From Archilochus colubris (lineage: Eukaryota; Chordata; Aves; Apodiformes; Trochilidae), in the NCBI GenBank assembly GCA_023079485.1, contig CM041102.1, positions 753,269 to 817,268 on the forward strand: a stretch of 64,000 bases of DNA, in the 5' to 3' direction. The notes under the pieces were generated by a model. That model did not search any database. It was not told the DNA's origin and worked only from the letters and a program-made list of their open reading frames with translations. How positions within the stretch are numbered: position 1 is the first letter of the stretch; every line of letters begins with the position of its first letter. Positions 1 to 8,200 of this stretch are shown in pieces. The position numbers and the translations under genes were made by a program.

Positions 1-2137
1 GTGCCCTGGTCCTGCTCTCACTGGCGTATCTCACCTCCCTCTTCTACTACATCCCCAAAGCAGCGCTGGCAGCTGTCATCATCTCAGCTGTGGTCCCCAT
101 GTTTGATGCTGGGATTTTCAGGACACTCTGGAGGGTTAAGAGTGAGGGCATGAGCCAGGGGTGGTTGATCCCTCGTGCAACCCAGCTCTGCAGGCAGAGC
201 AGGCACTGCCCTGGAGGGCTGTGTGGCACAGGGACAAATTGCAGCTGAGCCTGGGTCACATCTCTTGCAGGGCTGGACCTCGTGCCCCTCTGTGTGACAT
301 TCCTGCTCTGTTTCTGGGAGGTCCAGTATGGCATCTTGGCTGGGATGCTGGTCTCAGGGATTCTTCTCCTTTACTCCATCGCCAGGCCCTCGATAAAGGT
401 GGGCTTCATACCTCCCCTTGGATGTGCCAGGACCAGACAAAATCACTGTGTCTCTGTCCCTGTTCCTCCTGATGCTTGGGGATGTGCTGGAGGAGGTATC
501 CCCTGAGGGGTGGGGGCTACCCCAAGTCCCCCTGCAGCCAGGACATTTGTCCTTTACCTGAGGAAGGTCACAACCCTGAGCTCCCTGTGACTTGTACCCC
601 TTCTCTGGGGTCCTGTGCAGGTGTCAGAGGGGGATGTGCTCCTGGTGCAGCCAGGGAGCAGCCTGCACTTCCCAGCCATCAGGTGCCTCCAGGACATCAT
701 ATGCAGCCATGCCCTAGCAGGTACGGTGCTCCCCGACCCCCAGCTTGGCCTGGGGACCCTGCTCTACCCCGGTGCCCACCTGGATCACTTCTTGGGGGGT
801 GACAAGTGTCACAGCCCTGCTGGTTGTGGTGCAGGCAGAGCCAGCACAGCTTCCCTGCAGTGAGGACCACTCACTGGTGCTCTCCCAAAGCTGTCTAATC
901 CCTTCCAGCCGTGGCTCTGTGTCCTGGTTTGGGCCAGGATGAAGGTGATTCTCTGTCTTGTGCTTTTGCTTTCAGCTGAGCCTCTTTAAGTAGCTGCTGA
1001 GATTGGCAGCGGGTCCCTCAGACAATGTCTGCTTTTGGGGCTGATAACGCTTGATGTTTATAGGTACTGCCGGGGACTGGTGTGCAGAGCCAAGGACACT
1101 GCTCAGCTCTGAGGAAAGCATTTTACCATCCAGGAGCCCTCCTTTGGGGAGCCAGTGTTAAACCTTGACACTCTGTTTCTCAGGGCTGTGTCCCCTGAGC
1201 TAGTCATGTCTGGATTCATCAGGGACATGACCTGTGCTTTTCTTCCAGCACCATCTCCACCACGCTCCATCATCCTTGACTGTTGCCACATCAGCAGCAT
1301 CGATTACACAGTGGTGGTGGGGCTGGCAGAGCTGCTGCAGGATCTGCACAACCACGGCCTCTCACTGATCTTCTGCAGCCTGCAGGTACATGGGACACAG
1401 CCTCAGTCAGCTCTGTGCCCATCCTGCTGCCTCTGCCCATGCCAGGCCTAAGCTCTGCTCCCCAGGCTCCGTGCCCATGGGCTCAGCCCAGCTGGCCTGT
1501 GACAGCCACTGGCAGCTGCTGGGAACATGCTGCCACCTCTGTTCTGGTAGCACCTCCATCAGCTCGAGTGCCTTCATCTCAAAGAGGTGGAGGCTGCAGC
1601 ACCTGAGCCCAGCTGCAGTGGGGAAGGGTGGCATCCTCTGCCCTGGGGTGGGTAGGGAGCTCATACCCCTGAGAGATGGGAAAGGGCCAGCAGCAGGTTT
1701 CTCTGCTCTTAGGATCCTGTTCTCCAAGTCCTGCTCTCTGCAGACCTAGAAGGATTCCAGCATTTCTCCAGACGGGAGGAGGCAGGTGAGCTCTGAGGTG
1801 CTCTGGGTGCTTTACTGGGGCTGGGGTCCCCCAAGGTGCTGCTGAGGGGACTCTGGAAGAGGATCCAGGTGGTCTGTCTTCATCCATCCCAAAGGTGCTG
1901 TGTGTTGGGGGGTGGGGTGGCTGCAGGAGTCTGGCTCCCAGGAAGGCAGGAGTCCTTCCAGAGAGCAGGGGCACCCCAGCCTTGGGGAGGTTGTGGTGAG
2001 CCTTGGCTTTACTCCATCCTGCTTCTCCCCTTCCTCTCTCAGAGCAGGCTGGAGCAGTGGCACTGGGGGGTGGCAGGGCAGCCCCCTTCACCAGCAGCAG
2101 CCAGAGCTCAGTGCTGCCCACAGGATTTATCCAGTGA
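1..2137 (+). CDS. SLC26A11: SLC26A11, 3' part (sodium-independent sulfate/anion transporter), truncated by the window edge
   Basis: Last six coding exons, in one frame: 1-141 (first full codon at 3), 271-398, 621-720, 1249-1385, 1713-1785 and 2043-2137 (TGA 2135-2137). They encode 223 residues. All junctions are GT-AG and the phases agree. The visible protein has two hydrophobic transmembrane stretches, ending in FRTLWRVK and then a second one with CFWEVQYGILAG. A cytoplasmic STAS domain follows, including the core SIDYTVVVGLAELLQDL. Together these are diagnostic of SLC26A11 among SLC26 family members. Known members move sulfate and other anions across plasma and lysosomal membranes. The extreme C-terminus, after the EEAEQ stretch, is Gly/Ser-rich and unlike the human tail. 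That last exon is supported only by splice signals and frame. The family is certain; the last exon is fairly sure. Confidence 0.93.
920..1190 (+). mobile_element. LTR fragment of an avian endogenous retrovirus, inside an SLC26A11 intron
   Basis: The stretch starts with TGTCCTGGTTTGGGCCAGGA at 920, a start I recognise from memory as common in passerine LTRs. The following U3-like sequence also agrees, with CTCTTTAAGTAGCTGCTGAG near 982. It lies in the intron before the STAS exon at 1249. The right end is not sharp, because no clear terminal CA plus target duplication could be fixed, so 1190 is approximate. No coding retroviral sequence is present. Confidence 0.6.
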
Positions 2138-2335
2138 GTTGAGGAGCTGCCCGAGATCTTCTCATGGCTCTCCTGGCTGGCTCGTCTCCGTGGTGTCATC
2201 ATCAGGTCACAGTCCCTTCGACTCAAAGTCACACCTGAGTTCCAGCCTGCCCAGCACAGCAGGGCAGAGCCAGCAGTGGTGCCCAGGCCATCACCACTGC
2301 TGTTATCAAAACATTCCCAGGCACAGCAGGCTCAG

Positions 2336-2850
2336 GTGATAAGCAATGCAGCAGCCCAGCGAGCAGCTAAAGCAAAAAGCAGACACTAATGAGCAGTAGG
2401 CTCTCATCCACTGCAAAACAAGCAAGCCCCATGGCAAGGACGAGGACCTGCTGATTATCAGTGCACAGCAATATCAGCTCGAAGTTCAATCCAGCACATT
2501 CCAATCAAATCTGTTGTTGTCTCAAACACTTTGAGCCCCACACACTGGGCACCTAAAAGGACCGTGGAGGTTTAACCCCAGCTGGTAAATGAGTCCCACG
2601 CAGCCACCTCCTCCCTGACAGGATGGGGGAGAGAACTGTAAAAGTAAGTGGGAAACCTTGTGGGGTGTGAGAAAGATGGTTTAATCAGTTAAAAAAAAAA
2701 AATCAAAGCAAACCAAGGAATTCCCATCGTCAGGCAGATGGTCAGCCATCTCCAGGAAAGCTGGGTTCCATCTCGTGTAACAGTGACCTGGGAGATAAGA
2801 ACCAGCAGTGATTTTGCTCCTCACTGATGCCTCTGGGTTTGCGGGGTGTT
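2336..2850 (-). mobile_element. Endogenous retrovirus remnant: LTR plus primer-binding-site and leader region, reverse orientation
   Basis: Read on the minus strand, this is an LTR (roughly 2850 down to 2556), then a primer-binding-site-like segment near 2535-2556, then non-coding leader down to about 2336. The minus-strand segment resembles the Lys-tRNA type binding site, with several mismatches. The LTR portion (TTTAACCCCAGC near 2572, CAGCCATCTCCAGGAAAG near 2742) matches an LTR I know from songbird genomes. No gag, pol or env frame is visible. It lies between the SLC26A11 stop codon and its likely polyadenylation signal, so it probably sits in the 3' UTR. The right boundary is uncertain. 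Confidence 0.6.
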
Positions 2851-3065
2851 CTGCCAAACGCTGCCATCAGGCAGGGCTGGGCTGTCCTCCCCATGCGTGC
2901 AGCCCCTCGCCTGACTCCTGCCAGACCTCCGAGGGGACAGGAACAGTGACAAGTGCTGGCCTTGCTGTGAAATGGGCGCAAAAAGCAATAGTCGGGCAGA
3001 GCAGGGTTCAGGAGAAAGCCGCTCCCCTGGAATGTCCTTAGCTGACACCTCTGGAAGAAGGGTAT

Positions 3066-3071
3066 AATAAA
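3066..3071 (+). promoter_or_regulatory. Polyadenylation signal AATAAA, probably of SLC26A11
   Basis: Canonical hexamer about 0.93 kb after the SLC26A11 stop codon, followed by a TG- and T-rich stretch (TTGGTCTCTGGCTTCC near 3094) that could be the downstream element. It is the first canonical signal on this strand after the gene. Confidence 0.6.
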
Positions 3072-3186
3072 GCAGCATTTGCAAATGGATTAGCTTGGTC
3101 TCTGGCTTCCTTTGGGGAAAGCTTCTGCCTTTTATGTGGGAAGGAAAAATTTAACTTCTGGGCACTGCTGAGCAGATCGGGGAAAC

Positions 3187-3198
3187 GAAAATGAAACT
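3187..3198 (+). promoter_or_regulatory. Perfect interferon-stimulated response element (ISRE) upstream of RNF213
   Basis: GAAAATGAAACT matches the ISRE consensus GAAANNGAAACT exactly. It is preceded by another GAAAC at 3182, giving a GAAA repeat with six-base period as bound by IRF3/IRF9 complexes. It lies about 0.1 kb after the SLC26A11 polyadenylation signal and about 0.2 kb before a possible splice donor at 3391/3392. RNF213 is known to be interferon-inducible in mammals, so control of RNF213 is the natural reading. Confidence 0.65.
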
Positions 3199-3204
3199 AA
3201 ACTG

Positions 3205-3391
3205 AGGGTGCCCCGAGGCTCAGTGCTCGTCCTGCCTGAGGTTTGGCCGGGTTTGCAGAGCTGGAAGAGCAGAGGAGCCGTCTCTGCTCGTCCGTCTGTC
3301 CCTCTGTGCCCATCCGTCTGTCTCTCCAGACAAGGAGGGGCTGCTCTGGACACCCGGAGGAGCTCAGCGGGACGGCGCGGGAGCAGGCTCA
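3205..3391 (+). other. RNF213: Candidate non-coding first exon A of RNF213
   Basis: The sequence just after the ISRE ends in GCAGGCTCAG followed by GTAACGG, a good donor (intron from 3392). No start codon in a useful frame joins the RNF213 coding exons, so it would be 5' UTR. The left boundary is a guess. It is one of three possible first exons (see 3885-3965 and 4590-4628). Only RNA data can decide. Confidence 0.3.
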
Positions 3392-3815
3392 GGTAACGGG
3401 GGTTGCTGGAGCAGCAGGAGTGGGGCAAGAGAGAGGTGTGGGGTGAAAGGGGCTCGTTGCGTGTACACAGTGTGAACACTAGCGAAGGGCAGGTCTGCTG
3501 GGAGCCCACCTCCAGCTCGGTCCCCACTTTATGACCCCTCCCGCACCCTTGCACTGTCTCGGGGGGGGCACACGCATTTCTCAGAAGGGTGAAACAACCC
3601 AACGGGCACCCCCGGCGCTGACAGAGCCCTGCGCCATCAGCCTGAAGAACCTGTGTATGACCCGCCCGTGTTACCACAGCAGCCCAGAGATCAGATAGGA
3701 ACAGGAGACGAACGATCGTGTCCCGGGGAACATCTTCCTCCAGGCAAAGACCCCCAACTACAGCAGTGATGGGGGGTGGGACCCCGTTGGGAGCCGCCCG
3801 CCCCGGTGCGGTGGG

Positions 3816-3868
3816 ATTGGCCGGGGCCGTGCGGGGGCTGGTGGCGGGGCTGTCCCAGAAACGAAACT
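3816..3868 (+). promoter_or_regulatory. Core promoter elements: inverted CCAAT box and IRF-type core
   Basis: ATTGG at 3816-3820 is a reverse CCAAT box. GAAACGAAACT at 3858-3868 contains the IRF core AANNGAAA, though the GAAA spacing is five rather than the ideal six. Both sit 100-150 bases before a strong splice donor at 3966 (GTGAGT), inside the GC-rich region. The arrangement fits an interferon-responsive CpG-island promoter for RNF213. Confidence 0.5.
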
Positions 3869-3884
3869 TGGCGGCTCGGTGGGT

Positions 3885-3965
3885 AAACGGAACTTCTCTC
3901 TGCGGGAGAAGACGGAGCGGGAGCTGCTGGGTCAGCCCCTGCTGGGTCAGTCCCCAGGCCGGCGG
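3885..3965 (+). other. RNF213: Candidate non-coding first exon B of RNF213 (favoured)
   Basis: This GC-rich segment lies downstream of the CCAAT and IRF motifs and ends CCGGCG followed by GTGAGTTGCG, a near-consensus donor. It would splice to the coding exon at 5101. There is no start codon in frame with that exon. The transcription start is inferred from the promoter motifs and is not seen directly. Confidence 0.4.
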
Positions 3966-4249
3966 TGAGTTGCGTTACCGGGGGCGGCGAGCGGGGCTGC
4001 GGTGCGGGGTGGGCTGGGGCACTGGGCCTGGGCTTGCGGAGAACTCCGGTACGGGAAGGGCGGTGGTGTCCTGCGGGCTCCGCCCACATTGCAGCCCCCC
4101 GGTGCTCCCCGATCCCCCGGATCCCCCAAGCGCACCCCGATTCCCCGGTGCGTCCGGCCATTCCCTGGGTACCGTCCTCCTCTCTCCTTCCCGCGCACCT
4201 GGGACACCCCTACGCCTTGGTGGGCCCGATGCTCCCCGCCGTGCTCCCG

Positions 4250-4360
4250 GCCGTGCCCCCCCCCGTGTCCCCCATCCCCGGCCGTGCCCCCCCCGTGCCC
4301 CCCATCCCCGGCCGTGCCCCCCCCGTGTCCCCCATCCCCGGCCGTGCCCCCCCCGCCTCG
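4250..4360. repeat. Minisatellite, 30-bp unit, about 3.5 copies, C-rich
   Basis: A 30-base unit starting GCCGTGCCCC recurs at 4250, 4281, 4311 and 4341 with few substitutions (the first interval is 31). The minus strand is therefore G-rich with repeated runs of four or more G and could form G-quadruplexes. It lies inside the RNF213 CpG island, between two candidate first exons. Confidence 0.9.
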
Positions 4361-4456
4361 GTGCGCCCCTCGGAGCCCCCCCCCTTCAGTCCCCTCAGTG
4401 CCCCCCCCCCGCCGAGGCCGCGACCCAGGGACAGCCCCGCCCCCAGATAACGGCAC

Positions 4457-4580
4457 ATTTGCATTCCTCCTGCCTTTCGCCACGCCATTGGCTCATGCAC
4501 CCGGTTCATTTGCATATATGCCCGGGGGGAGACTGGAGCCGCCACCAATCCGCGGGGAGGGATCGGTGCCTCATTTGCAT
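4457..4580 (+). promoter_or_regulatory. Triple octamer cluster (ATTTGCAT x3) with CCAAT boxes
   Basis: Exact octamers ATTTGCAT occur at 4457-4464, 4508-4515 and 4573-4580, all in the same orientation. A reverse CCAAT (ATTGG, about 4487) and a forward CCAAT (4545-4549) lie between them, and a GC box (CCGCCC) follows. Octamers are bound by POU factors (Oct1/Oct2). Such clusters are typical of histone H2B and immunoglobulin promoters. A donor at 4629 suggests a transcript start just downstream. Confidence 0.6.
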
Positions 4581-4589
4581 ACAGGCTCC

Positions 4590-4628
4590 GCCCAAGGGTC
4601 AGTCCCGCCCCCGCCCCGGGCGGTGCAG
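4590..4628 (+). other. RNF213: Candidate non-coding first exon C of RNF213
   Basis: Short GC-box-rich segment ending GGTGCAG followed by GTGAGGGCGG, a good donor, directly after the octamer/CCAAT cluster. It would splice to 5101. Start position inferred. Confidence 0.25.
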
Positions 4629-5100
4629 GTGAGGGCGGGGCTGCGGCCTCCGCCCGTTCTCGGGGCTCCGGGATCGCTCCCGGGGCTCCCCCGGCCCTTC
4701 CCCCGGCCCTTCCCCCGGGCTCCCGGCCTGCCTGCCTGTCGGGAGCAGCGCCCTGCAGGCCCCGGAAGCAGGGGGCGGGCGGGGCCTGTCAGTGAGGCCG
4801 CCCAGCCCGCCGTACCGGGCGGGATATGGCTCAGCCCGCCTCAGGGCCCCGCCGGGCCTGGTACGTTCCCAGATGTGTTTAATTTGCAGAGGTCTCTGCG
4901 AAGAGTGGAGTGGTTATTTTCATTTGTCACTATGTTGAAGCCTTTGGGCGCTTTCTGCCTCCCCAAGTGTCTCAGCCCCTGTGGCTGCTCCCGCCTGTCC
5001 TGAAAATAAACCTGGAGCTGGCAGGACGGTGATGTGACAAAAAGTTCCTTCTTCCACGTTAATATTTGTATTCTCTTTCTGCTCCATCCTTTTCTCTGAG

Positions 5101-5210
5101 AAGCTCATCGCAGAGTTCGTGTCTGGGGAAGATGGAGAGCTGCAGGTGCCACAGGGTTTCTGGGGATGGCTTTCCCGGTCCTTGCAGCAGATGTGGGGAC
5201 CCAGCCTCAG
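5101..5210 (+). other. RNF213: RNF213 coding exon 1: N-terminal zinc ribbon
   Basis: A pyrimidine-rich acceptor ends at 5100; the coding part is 5132-5210 (26 codons plus one base). The peptide MESCRCHRVSGDG ... CSRCG has two cysteine pairs, like the zinc ribbon that opens mammalian RNF213. Here the first pair is C-x-C (Cys4, Cys6) rather than C-x-x-C; the second is C-x-x-C (Cys18, Cys21). Joining to 6682 in phase 1 gives an uninterrupted frame. Confidence 0.85.
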
Positions 5211-8200
5211 GTAGGAGCTGGGGACAGCGTGTGTGGGTTTGGGTGTCCTCTGGCTCTGGTGTCCCCCCCACAGGTGAGGGGGAGCGAGCCCACGGCTGCC
5301 TCCTCCCACGTGCATTCTCCACGCTCCGATCTCCAGCGTTGAACTCGTTTCTGTTTTGCTGCTGAACTGGTGCCATGGTACAGAGTGCTGTGTTTCAAAC
5401 ACCGCTTGGATCTGCTTGAGTCTGAATTTCCCATCTCCAGGTCGTCAGGTTTAGAGTTCGTTCCCTGAATTTGCATGTGACAACACATGAATTCTGCCTC
5501 TGTGACAGGAAGAATCAAGTGCACAATGCAGTTACACTGGGGGCAATAGCTCCTAATCCTTTATTGGCTTAAACAGAGAATGACCTGGGCCACCAGAATT
5601 GCTTTTGGTTTGTTGATATGAAGAAGTAGGATCCTAAAATAATACACTAAACCAGGCTCAGCCTGCTGTAAGAGTGATTCTTAGCAAATCCCTCTGCAGA
5701 AGGGCAAGGTAACAAACCTAGATCTCCAGCTCTTGAATACCATATGAAAAACATCTAAAACATTGTTTTTTAGTGGTCCAGAAGCTTTATGCCTCCTTCT
5801 GGCAATGATTAAAGGTAGTGGAAAGAGTTGCAGCTTTTACCAGGTAAATATGCTCTCTGTCTGGGGAACAAGGGAGTTCAGAAAAAGCTCAGGAAAGAGT
5901 TTAAACTTTTCAGATAATGGCATGGTAGTAAATTGAGTGTGAAGCAATATTGCAAAGGGTGCCTTCTCTGTGTACAAAACAACTCACTGTCATTAAATTA
6001 GGTGCTGCCTATGGGCTGTAATACTGAAAGGGGCTGTCACTACCTTCAGCATGATTTTTGTGCTTCTACTCTCAAAAATACCCAGAGGAAATCAGTGTCT
6101 CAATGTTGGCTGATCTCCACCTGGAGGTTAAAAGATTTTTCTCTCAAAACTGGGGTAGTGGCAGCACTGAAGAGTCTGTGGAACATGTCTGCAGCAGTAG
6201 AGATCTGCTCTGATACCTGACTCAGAGCTGAGCTGCCTTTCCATGGGCTTTAAGGGCTGGATAAAAGTGTTGAAGATAAAAAGGGAGTCAGGGAGCCAGC
6301 AGGCTGTGAAAGCTGAGGTTTGCCCATGTGCTGTCACCACACATCCCAGGGGTCTGTGAGCATTTTGTGGTTCACAGTGCCTGCAGCTTCAGCCAGTAGC
6401 ACGTTAGCTGGATGTAGGATAGGGACAGATCCATACCTCAGTACAGTAATTTCTTATCTTAATTATTCTGCTGCTGGTTGCCAAGGCCTTGGAAAGGAAA
6501 GGAGGCTGTGCTAGGGAGGATGGTGTCCTTGCTAGTGGGAGGAGTTGAGTAGAGAAAAACAAGTGGTTCCTGTGTGTTCAGCTGATACATGTTGTTTGGA
6601 TGGACCCTGGTTGCTCACCGACAACTGATAAATGTTTCCTTCTTTGCCTAACTTAACAATTAACCTTTGCCGCCCCTGCAGGAAGAAGAGAGGTGGAGCT
6701 CGCTTCAGCCCCTGAAACAGGAGCAGAGCCTGGAGGAGATGTGATAGAAGAGGGAGGTGATGGGCCTTCTGCCACTGAAACAAAGGAGGAGGAGGAAGAG
6801 GAAGAGGAGGAGGAGGAAGAGGAGGGGGAGGAAGAGGAGGGGGAGGGAGGATTGCTGGTGGAGAATGTAGGAGCTCTGATCAATACCTCAGAGTCCACAG
6901 CAGAAGGCAGAGCTGCTGGCCCTCCTTCCTCTTCTGGCACTGAGGAGAAAGCGTTGCTGCTGGATGGTGTAACATCTCCAAGTGTGAGCTCGGAGTCTGC
7001 ACCTCAGAGCATGGCTGGGGATTCTTCTGAGAAGACACGGAAGAGGGTAAGGATCTGAATCCAGGATCTGGCTGCTGCCAGTGTTCCTCATCAAACTGGG
7101 GATGTGTTTGCTTGCAGGAGGTGTTGCAGCTGCTGGTGTGCTGAGCAGTGCAGGTGCCCCTCACAGCACCTGTGCTGGGGGGACACAGTGCAGAATTCAG
7201 CTCAGTAATAGGTCTGATCTTGTTAGTGAGCATCATGCTCAGCACTGCTCTGTGGTGCTGCTCAGAAGGTCTTGAATATTAAAAGTTCAAGCTCTAGAAG
7301 ATGGTAGCTGGTTTTGTTCCTTCTCTTCCTGATTGTACTCCATTAACCCAGGGTAGCAGGAAGATATTGGTACTAGCTGCAGTGGAGGAAGTGACAAAGA
7401 ATTGACAAAAGTGACAGAAGTGACAAATGAATAAACAGATACTGTGTTTTTGTGGTGGTTTTTTTTTTGTTGTTGTTGTTTGATTGGTTTTTGTGTGGTT
7501 TTGTTTTTTTAATAGAAGAAGAAGAAGAAGAAATCAAAGCAGAGTCCTTCCAGCTCTGGGCAGAAGGACTCTTTGACTCCTCTAAACTCAGAACCAGCTG
7601 AGACCACAGAATTGCCTGATACATGTGGTGTTCCACAAGAAAAAGAGTCCCCAGGCAGTGAAATATCCCAACTGGCTGCTGATGTACTTGTAGGTGACAG
7701 TGGAGGCACAGAGGGAAGCAGTGGTGTGGTGTGTCCCGTGGGAAAGGAAACCGGACATCTGGAAGTGGTTGCAGAAAGCAGTCAAAGCAGTGTAGATGTG
7801 ATGGCCCCACCAAAACCAAGCAACAGGGATGTTGTGGCTGCCCCATCTCCAAGCTCTGCAGCCCCACAGGAGAAGGTGGGGAGTGGAAGAACCGCAGAGT
7901 GTGGAGAAACAGTCAGCAGTAATGTGGAGGGGGGCAGTGGTGCCCCTGGTGCTGGCCAACTCCCAGAAACCAGAGCAGATTCCCAGTCCTCAGGTAACAG
8001 CACGAAACTGGCCTCACCAGGAGAGAGAGAGAGCATTTCCTCTGGTTTGTCTCCTGGCATGGGAGCACCTAAAAGTAAACCTGCAACTCCTTGTGCTGAA
8101 AATGGAAGTGAAGACACAAAAATTCCACCCTCCACCCCACAGACTGGGAAAGGTAAAGAAGACACCAGCCAGAAAGTGAATGGTTCTGCTTCCAAGGTAG

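Larger units (their letters stand above)
2138..3095 (+). other. SLC26A11: Putative SLC26A11 3' UTR
   Basis: This is the non-coding stretch from the stop codon to the first AATAAA downstream. No AATAAA or ATTAAA was seen on the + strand before 3066. The retroviral remnant occupies its middle. No convincing reading frame is present. The 3' end at about 3095 is inferred from the usual signal-to-cleavage distance. Confidence 0.5.
3760..4860. promoter_or_regulatory. CpG island at the 5' end of RNF213
   Basis: The region is very GC-rich and dense in CG dinucleotides compared with flanking DNA. It contains GC boxes (CCGCCC, GGGCGG), CCAAT boxes, three octamers and a C-rich minisatellite. Reading frames through it (for example long Pro/Arg-rich ones on either strand) are composition artefacts. 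Boundaries were judged by eye. Confidence 0.75.

Noticed and set aside
3718..5003. Long Pro/Arg/Gly-rich open frames on both strands
   Set aside because: They lie in the CpG island and minisatellite. Composition alone keeps the frames open, and there is no homology or splice logic.
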